From Nocardioides sp. Root140 (GTDB taxonomy: Bacteria > Actinomycetota > Actinomycetes > Propionibacteriales > Nocardioidaceae), in NCBI RefSeq assembly GCF_001426745.1, contig NZ_LMFI01000012.1, forward strand, positions 124,123 through 188,122: DNA of 64,000 nucleotides, read 5' to 3'. Under the pieces are notes generated by a model that was not told the DNA's origin, ran no database searches, and saw only the letters and a program-made list of their open reading frames with translations. Numbering within the stretch: position 1 is the stretch's first letter; every line of letters begins with the position of its first letter. Made by a program: the position numbers and the translations under genes. Below are positions 48,739 to 57,537 of this stretch, piece by piece.

Positions 48739-50433
48739 ATGAGGGAGGCCGCGGGTCGCAACCGGCTGGCCGGCGCCGCGGCGGCGTTCACCAGCAACGC
48801 CCGCAACCCCGACCTGCGCCGGGCCCAGCTGAGCTTCCTCGGTGCCTGGACCGCCGAGTGGGCCTTCACGGTGGCCCTCGGCATCGTCGCCTACCGCGAC
48901 GGTGGCGCGACCGCGGTGGGTCTGGTCGGGCTCCTGCGGATGGCGCCCTCCGCGCTCATCGCCCCGCTCCTGTCGCCCCTCGCCGACCGCGGACGTCGCG
49001 AACGGGTCCTGATCGTGGTGTCGACGGTGCGGGGTGTCGCGACCGCCGGAGCGGCTGTCGTTGCCGCACTCGCGGGCCCGCCCGTCGTGATCTACGTCCT
49101 GGCTGTGCTGTCGACGATCGCGGCGACCCTCTTCCGGCCGGCACACTCCGCGTTGCTGCCCTCGTTGTGCCACACCGGGCACGAGCTGGCCAGTGCCAAC
49201 GTGGTCCGAGGCTTCCTCGACTCCGCCGCCACCTTGGTGGGCCCGCTCCTGGCGGCGGTGCTGCTCGGGCTCACCGACGTGGCCGTGGTGTTCGCGGTGG
49301 CGGCCCTCTCGTCCCTGTGGGCGGGCGCGCTCCTGCTCCGGCTGTCGTACGACGCTCCGCCCCGACCCTCGGTAGCGGCCCGGCCTTGGCTCGTCCGAGA
49401 GGCCGCTGAGGGAGTGCGTGCGGTGCTCCGGAACGCCGACCTGGCCCTGATTCTCGGTCTCGCCGCGGCCCAGTCCTTCACCCGGGGCGCGTTGACCGTG
49501 CTCTCCGTCGTGGTTCCCCTCGAGCTGCTCGGCACGGGAGACGCCGGGGTCGGCACGTTGATGGCGGCCGTCGGTGTGGGTGCCGTGCTCGGCTCACTTG
49601 CCGCCTCGCTGCTCGTCGGCACCCGCCGACTGGGCGCCTGGTTCGCGGTGGGCGTCGCACTGTGGGGGCTCCCGCTCGCGCTCGTCGGGGCCTTCCCCGA
49701 GGAGTGGCCGGCCCTCTTCCTCGTGGCCTTCGTCGGCGTCGGCAACGCGTTGATCGACGTCGCGGGCTTCACCCTGCTCGGTCGGCTGGCGCCCGACGAG
49801 GTGCTGGCCCGGGTGTTCGGGGTCCTGGAGAGCCTGGTCGCGGTGTTCATCGGGATCGGGGCGGTGGCCGCGTCCTGGGTGGTCGCGACCTACGGCCCGC
49901 GCTCCGCACTGGTCGGCATCGGCCTCGTGTGTCCGGTCCTGGCGATGCTCGCGTGGCGACGGCTGCGACTCCTCGACGGCACGGTGGGGGAGCACGACCA
50001 CGACGTCGAGCTCCTCCAGCGAGTGGCGATGCTGCGGACGCTGCCGCTGCCCTCCGTCGAGCAACTGGCCCGGGGTCTGGAGCCGCTCGACGTGCCGGCG
50101 GGCCACGTGGTCTTCTCCCAGGGTGACCTCGGGGACCGGTACTACGTGATCGAGGTGGGCGAGGTCCAGGTGGTCGGCGACGGGGCCGTGGTGGCCACCC
50201 TCGGCCCGGGAGAGGGCTTCGGCGAGATAGCGCTGTTGCGGCGCACGCCCCGCACGGCGACGGTGGTGGCCGCGACCGACGCCCGATTGTGGGCCCTGCT
50301 GTCGGACCGCTTCCTGCCTGTCGTCCTCGGGTTCACCCCCAGTGCCCGGGAGGCAGCGGTCGGCGTCTCGGTCATGCTCGACCGGTTCGCCCCCGAGGAT
50401 CCGCCCGCCGAACCGCCGCCGACCTCGAGCTGA
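48739..50433 (+). CDS. MFS transporter fused to a cyclic-nucleotide-binding domain
   Basis: The product is 564 residues. Residues 1-410 are a 12-segment MFS transporter of the MFS_3 (enterobactin exporter-like) group (LADRGRRERVLIVVS in the first cytoplasmic loop). Residues 430-540 are a cNMP-binding domain: VVFSQGDLGDRYYVIEVGEV and the phosphate cassette FGEIALLRRTPRTATV. The join suggests transport gated by cAMP or another nucleotide. A short Pro-rich tail ends the protein. The substrate is unknown. Confidence 0.9.
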   Translation: MREAAGRNRLAGAAAAFTSNARNPDLRRAQLSFLGAWTAEWAFTVALGIVAYRDGGATAVGLVGLLRMAPSALIAPLLSPLADRGRRERVLIVVSTVRGVATAGAAVVAALAGPPVVIYVLAVLSTIAATLFRPAHSALLPSLCHTGHELASANVVRGFLDSAATLVGPLLAAVLLGLTDVAVVFAVAALSSLWAGALLLRLSYDAPPRPSVAARPWLVREAAEGVRAVLRNADLALILGLAAAQSFTRGALTVLSVVVPLELLGTGDAGVGTLMAAVGVGAVLGSLAASLLVGTRRLGAWFAVGVALWGLPLALVGAFPEEWPALFLVAFVGVGNALIDVAGFTLLGRLAPDEVLARVFGVLESLVAVFIGIGAVAASWVVATYGPRSALVGIGLVCPVLAMLAWRRLRLLDGTVGEHDHDVELLQRVAMLRTLPLPSVEQLARGLEPLDVPAGHVVFSQGDLGDRYYVIEVGEVQVVGDGAVVATLGPGEGFGEIALLRRTPRTATVVAATDARLWALLSDRFLPVVLGFTPSAREAAVGVSVMLDRFAPEDPPAEPPPTSS

Positions 50434-50550
50434 AGCTCGTGTCCGGGCCGATGCACGAGATCTCGTCGGAGCTGGAAGGAATCGGACCGGTGCGCGCCCA
50501 CGACGTCGATGCCATCGGCGACGCCGGGGAAGCCCACCCGCAAGGCCCGT

Positions 50551-51312
50551 TCAGGACGGCGCTGCGTCGGTGCCCGAGCCCTCGGCCCGGTCGTCGTCGG
50601 GCTCCGGGGTCCATGCTTCGGCGCGAACCTCCTCGTGCGAGGCACTCAGCCGGGTCGCGCGGGCCGACAGCAGCGCCATGATGCGGGCCACCACCAGGGC
50701 GAGGTAGAGCATGCCGGCGATCTGCTCGATCATCACGAACGAGCGCGCGTGCGGCCGGATCGGCACGATGTCGGAGAGCCCGGTGCTGGTCAGCGTGGTG
50801 ACCGAGAGGAACAGCAGCTCGGTCCACGAGCGCGGGTCGGCAGTGTTGACCGCGGCGTTGAACGAGTCGGGCCAGATGAGCTGCGTGGCGGCGTACACGT
50901 AGGCGAAGGCCCATGCCAGGACGGTGAAGGTGGCCCCGGTGGCGAAGACCTCGTCGGTGGTGACCACGGTGTCGGAGAACATGTAACGGATCAGCGCGAA
51001 CGCCGTGTAGAAGTAGAACGCGGCGTGGAAGACCGCCGACCACAGCGCGAACGCCTCGTTGTCGGGCGAGGTGGCCTCGAGGACGGTCAACACGATCACT
51101 GGCCCGCCCAGCAGCACGGCCACCCAGCTGAGCGCCGGGGTCATCCGGATCGCCATCACCGCAATCGCCAGCACCACAAGGGCAAACGTGCCGAACACGG
51201 CTCGTCCCACCGGCGCCTCCCCGAGGAACGGGTAGGCCACGATGCCGAGCAGCTGCACGAACAGCAGGACGGCCGACGGGTGCTGACGGGTCAACCGGAG
51301 CCACTGGGTCAC
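50551..51312 (-). CDS. Ion-channel family membrane protein with atypical pore sequence
   Basis: The product is 253 residues, with about five hydrophobic segments, then a pore loop (WTELLFLSVTTLTSTGLSD) and a final segment, and an acidic hydrophilic tail. The layout and the sequence SVTTLTSTGLSDIVP match two-segment potassium channels, but the usual filter TVGYGD is replaced by TSTGLSD. Selectivity is thus uncertain. GTG 51312 follows GGAAGGA. It is divergent from the small anchored protein at 51370. Confidence 0.8.
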   Translation of the reverse strand: MTQWLRLTRQHPSAVLLFVQLLGIVAYPFLGEAPVGRAVFGTFALVVLAIAVMAIRMTPALSWVAVLLGGPVIVLTVLEATSPDNEAFALWSAVFHAAFYFYTAFALIRYMFSDTVVTTDEVFATGATFTVLAWAFAYVYAATQLIWPDSFNAAVNTADPRSWTELLFLSVTTLTSTGLSDIVPIRPHARSFVMIEQIAGMLYLALVVARIMALLSARATRLSASHEEVRAEAWTPEPDDDRAEGSGTDAAPS

Positions 51313-51356
51313 GGTCGCTGATCCTTCCGCCCCGCGGTCACGGGGTCAAACGTTGT

Positions 51357-51362
51357 TAGCGT
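51357..51362 (+). promoter_or_regulatory. -10 box TAGCGT of a predicted leaderless transcript
   Basis: TAGCGT lies 7 nt before ATG 51370. Confidence 0.6.
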
Positions 51363-51369
51363 GGGCGCC

Positions 51370-51732
51370 ATGGATGCTTCTCCTGGCAATCGTCGAATGG
51401 TCCTGGTCCTGGCCGGTGTGATCCTCGCGGTGGGGGTGGGCCTGCTGATCGGCCGGGTCGCCTTCGCCGCCCCCGAGACGGACATCGAGCTCGCGTGCAC
51501 GTCCATCGACGCGCTTCCCGATGACGAGTCCGTCAAGGAGATGCTCGACGAGTTCGACGCGACCAAAGCCGACCGGCTGCTGGCGATCGGCAGTCATGCG
51601 CGTGCTGCCGAGGGTGAGGACTCCGGCTTCGCCAAGTCCGGGGAGCGCATCATGCGCGGCATCATGAGCAACGACATGGACGAGGCCGACGAGGCACTCG
51701 AGGACCTCCGCGAGCAGTGCGACGGCCAGTGA
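51370..51732 (+). CDS. Small membrane-anchored acidic protein (120 aa)
   Basis: One N-terminal hydrophobic segment (about 10-33, MVLVLAGVILAVGVGLLIG) is a signal anchor or signal peptide (FAAPE). It is followed by an acidic helical domain with two Cys (ELACTSI and REQCDGQ) that may pair. No family is recognised. Converges on glgX with a 16-nt gap. Confidence 0.72.
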   Translation: MDASPGNRRMVLVLAGVILAVGVGLLIGRVAFAAPETDIELACTSIDALPDDESVKEMLDEFDATKADRLLAIGSHARAAEGEDSGFAKSGERIMRGIMSNDMDEADEALEDLREQCDGQ

Positions 51733-51748
51733 GTCTAAGCCTCGGGGC

Positions 51749-53923
51749 TCAGGTCTGGCGGAGCACGACGACGGAGTGGGCGCCCAGCTCGATCGCGCCA
51801 CCGGCCTTCACCGCGGCGCCCGGGGGTTGATCGGGGTCGGTGGAGAGCACGACCTCGCCGCTCTGCACCCACTCGTTCTCGGGCAACGTGAAGGTGACAC
51901 TGTCGCCCGAGCCGTTGAGCCAGATCATGAAGGACCGGTCGACCTGCTGCTCGCCGCGGGGGCCGGGGGAGCGCAGCGGTGCCCCCGAGACGAACATGCC
52001 GATCACCGCGAGTGACTCGTCGAACCAGTCGTCGGCGGTCATCTCGCGTCCGGACGGGTGCAGCCAGGCAAGGTCCTTCGGCCCGTCCTTGATCGCCGGA
52101 CGTCCCTCGAACCAGTGGCGCTGGCGCAGCGCCGGGTGCTCGCGGCGCAGGCGCAGCGCGGCCTTGGTGACCTCGTAGACGTCGAGCCACGCGTCGTCGG
52201 GCCGCCAGTCGATCCAGGAGGTCTCGTCGTCGTGCGTGTAGGCGTTGTTGTTGCCGTGCTGGGTGCGCCCGCGCTCATCGCCCGCGGTCAGCATCGGCGT
52301 GCCGTTCGACAGGCAGAGCGTCGCCATCAGGTTGGCTGCCTGGCGACGCCGCAACGCGACGATCTCCGCGTCGTCGGTCTCGCCCTCGACGCCGTGGTTC
52401 CACGAGCGGTTGTTGTCGGTGCCGTCGCGGTTGTCCTCACCGTTTGCCTCGTTGTGCTTGTGGTCGTAGGTGACCAGATCGCGCACGGTGAACCCGTCGT
52501 GGGCGGTCACGAAGTTGACCGTCGAGTACGGCGAGCGGCCGTCGTCGGCGTACAGGTCGGACGAACCTGCCAGGCGCGTCGCGACGGTGCGGATGCCGGC
52601 TGAGTGTCCGCGCCAGAAGTCGCGGATCGTGTCGCGGTACTGGTCGTTCCACTCCACCCACGGCGGCGGGAACTCGCCCACGCGGTAGCCGTCCATCGAC
52701 GCGTCCCACGGCTCCGCGATCAGCTTCACGTGCCGCAGGACCGGGTCCTGGCCGATCGCGGTGAGCAGGTGACAGTCCATGTCGACCTCCTGCCGCACCC
52801 GGGTCAACGCCGAGGCGAGGTCGAAGCGGAACCCGTCGACGTGCATCTCGGTCACCCAGTAGCGCAGCGAGTCCAGGATCAGCCGCAGCACGTGCGGGTT
52901 CGAGGCGTCGACCGTGTTGCCGCACCCGGTCACGTCCCAGTAGGTGTCGTCGTACGGCGGCGGCGTGTCGTCCTCGTTCGGCTCGGGCCGGACCCGTTGG
53001 TAGGTGCCGCGGTCGTCGAGGCCGCGGAACGAGAGGCTCGGCCCGAGCGCGCCACCCTCGGCGGTGTGGTTGAAGACGACGTCGAGGATCACCTCGAGCC
53101 CGGCCTCGTGCAGCGCCTTGACCATGGCCTTGAACTCGGTGACCTGCTCGCCGCGGTCGCCGGAGGCGGCGTAGCCGTTGTGCGGCGCGAAGAAACCGAT
53201 CGAATTGTAGCCCCAGTAGTTGACCTGACCGTTCTCCATGAGCCGGGGCTCGGAGACGAACTGGTGGATCGGCAGCAGCTCGACGGCGGTCACGCCGAGG
53301 TCCTTGAGGTAGTCGGTCACCGCCGGGGTGCCCAGCCCGGCGTACGTGCCGCGCAGCTCCTCGGGAACCCGGTCGTGCAGCGCGGTCATGCCCTTGACGT
53401 GCAGCTCGTAGATGACGGTGTCGCGCCAGCGGCGGTGCATGGGCGCGTCGCCGCCCCAGTCGAAGTCGTCGTGCACCACGACACTGCGCGGGACGTACGG
53501 CGAGGAGTCGGTGTCGTTGCGTTCGTCGGGCGCCTCGAGCTGGTGCGCATAGATTGCCGGATCATGCGTGACCGCCCCGGAGACCGCACGGGCGAAGGGG
53601 TCGAGCAGAAGCTGTGCCGGGTTGAACCGCAGCCCCGACTCGGGGTGCCACGGCCCGTCGACGCGGTAGCCGTACAACGTGCCGACCGGCACGCCCGGGA
53701 TGGCTCCGTGCCAGATGCCCAGGGACTGCTCCGTCAGTGCATGGCGCTTCTCACCGCCGTGCTCGTCGAAGAGGCACACGGTCACGCCGGTCGCGGCCGG
53801 CGCGTGGACGGCGAAGTTCGTCGCCTCCGCCGACCAGGTGGCGCCGAGGGGGTAGTTGCGCCCAGGCCACACGGCGGCGTGTTGCCCTGGGTGGGTCCAG
53901 ATTCCGGGAGTCACCCGCGACAT
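51749..53923 (-). CDS. glgX: Glycogen debranching enzyme (GlgX/isoamylase type)
   Basis: It hydrolyses alpha-1,6 branches in limit dextrins and complements GlgP. The product is 724 residues: CBM48 domain (PLGATWSAEATNFAVHAPAA), GH13 barrel with nucleophile D368 (DGFRFDLASAL), acid/base E404 (KLIAEPWD) and FVTAHDGFT, then a C-terminal beta domain. GlgX and TreX share this layout. ATG 53923 is the first start before the conserved region. It stands apart from the GlgE operon but in the same genomic region. Confidence 0.95.
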   Translation of the reverse strand: MSRVTPGIWTHPGQHAAVWPGRNYPLGATWSAEATNFAVHAPAATGVTVCLFDEHGGEKRHALTEQSLGIWHGAIPGVPVGTLYGYRVDGPWHPESGLRFNPAQLLLDPFARAVSGAVTHDPAIYAHQLEAPDERNDTDSSPYVPRSVVVHDDFDWGGDAPMHRRWRDTVIYELHVKGMTALHDRVPEELRGTYAGLGTPAVTDYLKDLGVTAVELLPIHQFVSEPRLMENGQVNYWGYNSIGFFAPHNGYAASGDRGEQVTEFKAMVKALHEAGLEVILDVVFNHTAEGGALGPSLSFRGLDDRGTYQRVRPEPNEDDTPPPYDDTYWDVTGCGNTVDASNPHVLRLILDSLRYWVTEMHVDGFRFDLASALTRVRQEVDMDCHLLTAIGQDPVLRHVKLIAEPWDASMDGYRVGEFPPPWVEWNDQYRDTIRDFWRGHSAGIRTVATRLAGSSDLYADDGRSPYSTVNFVTAHDGFTVRDLVTYDHKHNEANGEDNRDGTDNNRSWNHGVEGETDDAEIVALRRRQAANLMATLCLSNGTPMLTAGDERGRTQHGNNNAYTHDDETSWIDWRPDDAWLDVYEVTKAALRLRREHPALRQRHWFEGRPAIKDGPKDLAWLHPSGREMTADDWFDESLAVIGMFVSGAPLRSPGPRGEQQVDRSFMIWLNGSGDSVTFTLPENEWVQSGEVVLSTDPDQPPGAAVKAGGAIELGAHSVVVLRQT

Positions 53924-53989
53924 TGTCCACGAGCCCGCCCACTAGAGTCGCATCCGTCACCCGAACCACGTCAGGAGTTGCAACCGCAC

Positions 53990-54793
53990 ATGGGCACCAA
54001 CGAGACCGCCGGCACCAGCGAATTCGTCCGGCTCGAGGTGGCCGACGGCGTCGGCACCATCCGCCTCGACCGACCCAAGATGAACGCGTTGAACAAGCAG
54101 GTCCAGGAGGAGATCCGGGCCGCCGCCGCCGAGGCCACGGCACGCGCTGACGTCAAGGCCGTGGTCGTCTACGGCGGCGAGCGCGTCTTCGCCGCCGGCG
54201 CCGACGTCAAGGAGATGGCCGACATGTCCTACACGGAGATGGTCGACCGCTCCGGTGGGCTGCAGTCCGCGTTCACGGCCGTGGCGAAGATCCCCAAGCC
54301 GGTCGTCGCCGCGGTCACCGGCTACGCCCTCGGCGGTGGCTGCGAGCTGGCCCTCTGCGCCGACGTGCGCATCGCCGCCGACAACGCCACCCTGGGCCAG
54401 CCCGAGATCCTCCTCGGCATCATCCCGGGCGCCGGAGGCACCCAGCGACTGACCCGCCTGATCGGCCCGAGCAAGGCCAAGGACCTCATCTTCACCGGTC
54501 GGTTCGTGAAGGCCGACGAGGCGCTCGCCATCGGCCTCGTCGACCGCGTCGTCCCCGCCGACGAGGTGTACGCCGAGGCCGTGAAGTGGGCCGCGCAGTT
54601 CGCCGGCGCCGCGTCGTACGCCGTCCGCGCGGCCAAGGAGTCCATCGACCGCGGACTCGAGGTCGACCTCGAGACCGGCCTCGAGATCGAGCGGGCGCAG
54701 TTCGCAGCGCTCTTCGCCACCGAGGACCGCACCATCGGGATGTCGTCGTTCGTGGAGAACGGCCCCGGCAAGGCGGAGTTCCGCGGCGCGTGA
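53990..54793 (+). CDS. Enoyl-CoA hydratase (crotonase family)
   Basis: It hydrates trans-2-enoyl-CoA, or in reverse dehydrates 3-hydroxybutyryl-CoA to crotonyl-CoA for Ccr. The product is 267 residues. The oxyanion-hole region is AAGADVKEM; the two catalytic glutamates are in GGGCELALCADVRIA and LGQPEILLGIIPGAGGTQRL, as in true hydratases. TAGAGT at 53943-53948 is a likely -10, and AGGAG at 53973-53977 precedes ATG 53990 by 12 nt. It stands alone, divergent from glgX. Confidence 0.93.
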   Translation: MGTNETAGTSEFVRLEVADGVGTIRLDRPKMNALNKQVQEEIRAAAAEATARADVKAVVVYGGERVFAAGADVKEMADMSYTEMVDRSGGLQSAFTAVAKIPKPVVAAVTGYALGGGCELALCADVRIAADNATLGQPEILLGIIPGAGGTQRLTRLIGPSKAKDLIFTGRFVKADEALAIGLVDRVVPADEVYAEAVKWAAQFAGAASYAVRAAKESIDRGLEVDLETGLEIERAQFAALFATEDRTIGMSSFVENGPGKAEFRGA

Positions 54794-54862
54794 CTCCTGC
54801 ACCGACGGCGCGTTGACCCTAATGTTCGTGCTGGAGAGTTGAGACCAACGAAGGGATCGGTA

Positions 54863-55240
54863 GTGGCCGAGAACCAGGACAAGACCAAGGGCAAGGCCGA
54901 GGAGAAGCCCTCTTCGCGCAAGGCACCGATCGAGATCAGCCTCGGGTCAGTGCGCACCCGGGTCGCCCAGGTCGTGTGGCTGCTGTGCGCCGTGTTCGCG
55001 CTGATCCTGGCGCTCGGCGCCCTGACCTATGCGCTCAAGGCCAACGCCGACAACGGGCTCGTCGAGTTCGTGCGCGACTGGGCCGGCCGACTCGACCTCG
55101 GCATCTTCAGCCTGGAGAACGGCATCAAGGAGTTCACCGGCAAGAACGCCGAGATCAAGAACGCCCTCTTCAACTGGGGCATCGGCGCGGTGGTGTGGCT
55201 GGTCATCGGCAAGGTGCTCGACAAGGTCATCCGCCCCTGA
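54863..55240 (+). CDS. Small two-segment membrane protein of unknown function
   Basis: The product is 125 residues: a charged Lys/Glu-rich N-terminus (1-30), two hydrophobic segments (about 40-62 and 105-121) and an amphipathic stretch between. It starts at GTG 54863 with AAGGGA 7 nt upstream; TTG 54839 is unlikely. TAATGT near 54819 may be a -10. A strong hairpin follows at 55274. The family is not recognised. Confidence 0.72.
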   Translation: MAENQDKTKGKAEEKPSSRKAPIEISLGSVRTRVAQVVWLLCAVFALILALGALTYALKANADNGLVEFVRDWAGRLDLGIFSLENGIKEFTGKNAEIKNALFNWGIGAVVWLVIGKVLDKVIRP

Positions 55241-55273
55241 CCGTACGACGCAGCGCCGTGGGGCGCTGACGAG

Positions 55274-55323
55274 CCGAAGGCCCGGTGTGTGGATCGTGTG
55301 TGCCACGTGCCGGGCCTCTTCGG
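55274..55323 (+). terminator. Hairpin after the 125-aa membrane protein gene
   Basis: CCGAAGGCCCGG (55274-55285) pairs with CCGGGCCTCTTCGG (55310-55323) with a two-base bulge and a 24-nt loop. TGTGTCTCCT follows. A moderate terminator candidate. Confidence 0.6.
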
Positions 55324-55573
55324 TGTGTCTCCTCACACCCGACACTGCCATCCCCGAACCCGGATTCGGTGAAGGTCGCTGCAGTCAGTGCTCTCCACCG
55401 TTGCGTGAAGTCACGGCGGACGTCGTACGGCGCGTCGGTTGTGAGTTATCTCGCCGTGGACGCTGTTCCGTCACGCCGCGACCACCCGGTAACCTCACAG
55501 CACAATCGTTCTCGCCGCAGCCGCGGCGTGTCGTATCCACTTGCACAGGAGGGGCCGACCAGGCCGCGCCACC
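55324..55573 (+). promoter_or_regulatory. Non-coding leader/promoter region of etfBA
   Basis: With the preceding terminator this makes a 333-bp gap between genes. I find no credible gene in it. A weak candidate promoter is TTCCGT, 18 bp, TAACCT near 55467-55496. AGGAGG at 55548-55553 lies 20 nt before the etfB ATG, which is far for a Shine-Dalgarno site; the leader may be structured. Confidence 0.4.
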
Positions 55574-56374
55574 ATGAACATTGTTGTCCTCGTGAAGCAT
55601 GTCCCCGACGCCACCGCCGACCGGCGGTTCGAGTCGGACAACACCGTCGACCGCGTCGGCGTCGACGGGCTCCTGTCCGAGCTCGACGAGTACGCCGTCG
55701 AGCAGGCACTCCAGATCAAGGAGAAGTCCGGCGACGACGTCACCGTGACCGCTCTCTCGATCGGCCCCGAGAAGGCCACCGACGCCGTCCGCAAGGCCCT
55801 CCAGATGGGTGTCGACCAGGGTGTCCTGGTGACCGACGACGCGATCGCCGGCTCCGACGCCGTCGCGACCTCGCTGATCCTCGCCAAGGCGATCGAGAAG
55901 ATCGCCGAGGGCAACGGCGCTGCCGACCTCGTCGTCACCGGCATGGCCTCCACCGACGCCGGCACCAGCCTCGTCCCCGCGATGCTCGCCGAGCGCCTCG
56001 GCCTGCCGCAGGTCACCTTCGCCTCGGTCGTCGAGACCCAGGGCGACCAGATCCGTGCCAAGCGCGACGGCGACGCCGCCACCGAGGTCATCGGTGCCAC
56101 GCTGCCCGTCCTGCTGTCGGTCACCGACCAGACCGGTGAGGCCCGCTACCCGTCGTTCAAGGGCATCATGGCGGCGAAGAAGAAGCCGCTGGAGACCTAC
56201 ACGCTGGCCGACCTCGGTGTCGACGCCGGCCAGGTCGGCCTCGATGCCGCCTGGACCACGGTCGAGGAGACCACGGCCCGCCCGCCGCGCACCGCCGGCG
56301 AGATCGTGACCGACGAGGACGGCTCGGGCGCCAAGGCGCTGGCCGACTTCCTCGCCTCCAAGAAGTTCATCTGA
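55574..56374 (+). CDS. etfB: Electron transfer flavoprotein beta subunit
   Basis: EtfB and EtfA form a soluble FAD/AMP dimer that takes electrons from acyl-CoA dehydrogenases. The product is 266 residues: MNIVVLVKHVPDATADRRFE start, DALSIGPE-like strand (TALSIGPEKATDAVRKAL), and an ETF beta signature region around VVETQGDQIRAKRDGDAATE. The N-terminus fixes the start at ATG 55574. Eleven bases separate it from etfA. Confidence 0.96.
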   Translation: MNIVVLVKHVPDATADRRFESDNTVDRVGVDGLLSELDEYAVEQALQIKEKSGDDVTVTALSIGPEKATDAVRKALQMGVDQGVLVTDDAIAGSDAVATSLILAKAIEKIAEGNGAADLVVTGMASTDAGTSLVPAMLAERLGLPQVTFASVVETQGDQIRAKRDGDAATEVIGATLPVLLSVTDQTGEARYPSFKGIMAAKKKPLETYTLADLGVDAGQVGLDAAWTTVEETTARPPRTAGEIVTDEDGSGAKALADFLASKKFI

Positions 56375-56385
56375 GGAGCCTGAAC

Positions 56386-57330
56386 ATGTCTGAAATCCTG
56401 GTACTCGTCGACCACGTCGACGGCAACGTCCGCAAGACCACCAACGAGCTCCTGACGATCGCCCGCCGCCTCGGCGAGCCGTCGGCCGTCTTCATCGGCT
56501 CCGGTGAGGCCCCCGTCGAGGCGCTGAAGAAGTTCGGTGCCGAGAAGGTCTACGTCGTCGACGACGCCGAGATCAAGGGCTACCTCGTGGCCCCCAAGGC
56601 CGAGGTGCTCGCCCAGATCGCCGCCCAGGCCTCGCCCGGTGCGATCCTGATCCCGTCCTCCGCCGAGGGCAAGGAGATCGCCGGTCGCCTGGCGATCAAG
56701 ATCGAGTCGGGTGTCATCACCGACGCGACCGACGTCACCGACGGCGGGGTCACCACCCAGTCGGTCTTCGCCGGTTCGTTCACCGTGCAGGCCAAGGTCG
56801 CCAAGGGCACGCCGATCATCACGGTCAAGCCCAACTCGGCTGCCCCCGAGGAGGTGGCCGGTGCCGGTGCCGTCGAGCAGTTCGCCGCGACGATCTCCGA
56901 CGCGGCCAAGACCGCCCAGATCGTGGCCTCGCAGCCGCGTGAGGCGACCGGTCGCCCCGAGCTCACCGAGGCCGCCATCGTGGTCTCCGGTGGTCGTGGC
57001 ACCGGCGGCAACTTCGACCCGATCGAGGCGCTCGCCGACTCGCTCGGTGCCGCCGTCGGCGCCTCGCGTGCCGCCGTCGACTCCGGCTGGAAGCCGCACA
57101 CCTTCCAGGTCGGCCAGACCGGCAAGGTCGTCTCGCCGCAGCTCTACGTCGCCAACGGCATCTCCGGTGCGATCCAGCACCGCGCCGGCATGCAGACCTC
57201 GAAGACCATCGTGGCCGTCAACAAGGACGAGGAGGCCCCGATCTTCGAGCTCGTCGACTTCGGTGTCGTCGGTGACCTCCACACGGTCCTCCCGGCCCTG
57301 ACCGAGGCGATCAACCAGCGCAAGGGCTGA
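56386..57330 (+). CDS. etfA: Electron transfer flavoprotein alpha subunit
   Basis: The product is 314 residues. The C-terminal FAD-binding domain holds GGRGTGGNFDPIEALADSLG, GASRAAVDSGW, GQTGKVVSPQLYVANGISGA, and DFGVVGDLHTVLPAL, the classic ETF alpha signature. It acts with EtfB and passes electrons to ETF:quinone oxidoreductase. GAGGAG over the etfB stop codon serves ATG 56386. The operon ends in a strong terminator 27 nt on. Confidence 0.97.
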   Translation: MSEILVLVDHVDGNVRKTTNELLTIARRLGEPSAVFIGSGEAPVEALKKFGAEKVYVVDDAEIKGYLVAPKAEVLAQIAAQASPGAILIPSSAEGKEIAGRLAIKIESGVITDATDVTDGGVTTQSVFAGSFTVQAKVAKGTPIITVKPNSAAPEEVAGAGAVEQFAATISDAAKTAQIVASQPREATGRPELTEAAIVVSGGRGTGGNFDPIEALADSLGAAVGASRAAVDSGWKPHTFQVGQTGKVVSPQLYVANGISGAIQHRAGMQTSKTIVAVNKDEEAPIFELVDFGVVGDLHTVLPALTEAINQRKG

Positions 57331-57357
57331 CCCCTCGCCGCCAGCACGTCGTACGAC

Positions 57358-57395
57358 GAACGCCGCGTCCTCCCGTCGGGGAGGACGCGGCGTTC
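57358..57395 (+). terminator. Rho-independent terminator of etfBA
   Basis: A perfect 17-bp stem, GAACGCCGCGTCCTCCC (57358-57374) with GGGAGGACGCGGCGTTC (57379-57395), and a 4-nt loop, followed by CTCATTTCC. The family-2 repeat array begins 12 nt further on. Confidence 0.9.
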
Positions 57396-57407
57396 CTCAT
57401 TTCCGTC

Positions 57408-57537
57408 GACCCGTCGCCAGTCCTGATCGACCCGTCGTCAGTTTCGGTCGACCCGTCGTGAATTCGGTGGGACCACGAGAACTGGCGACGGGTCAACGAG
57501 AACTGGCGACGGGTCAACGGGAACTGGCGACGGGTCA
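57408..57537. repeat. 21-bp inverted tandem array, family 2 (copy 2)
   Basis: Three units in one orientation begin at 57408, 57429 and 57450 (GACCCGTCG then CCAGT, TCAGT or TGAAT). Three in the opposite orientation begin at 57479, 57500 and 57521 (GAACTGGCGACGGGTC). Period is 21 bp on both sides. The last unit ends in TCA (57535-57537), the stop codon of the minus-strand lysyl-oxidase-like gene. A separate strong terminator already ends etfA, so the array is not simply that gene's terminator. Confidence 0.95.

Noticed and set aside
55324..55573. A hidden gene in the etfB leader
   Set aside because: Open frames there lack codon bias and ribosome sites or are extensions of the wrong etfB frame.
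57408..57537. A CRISPR array
   Set aside because: The units are adjacent with no unique spacers, are present in both orientations, and no cas genes are in the window.
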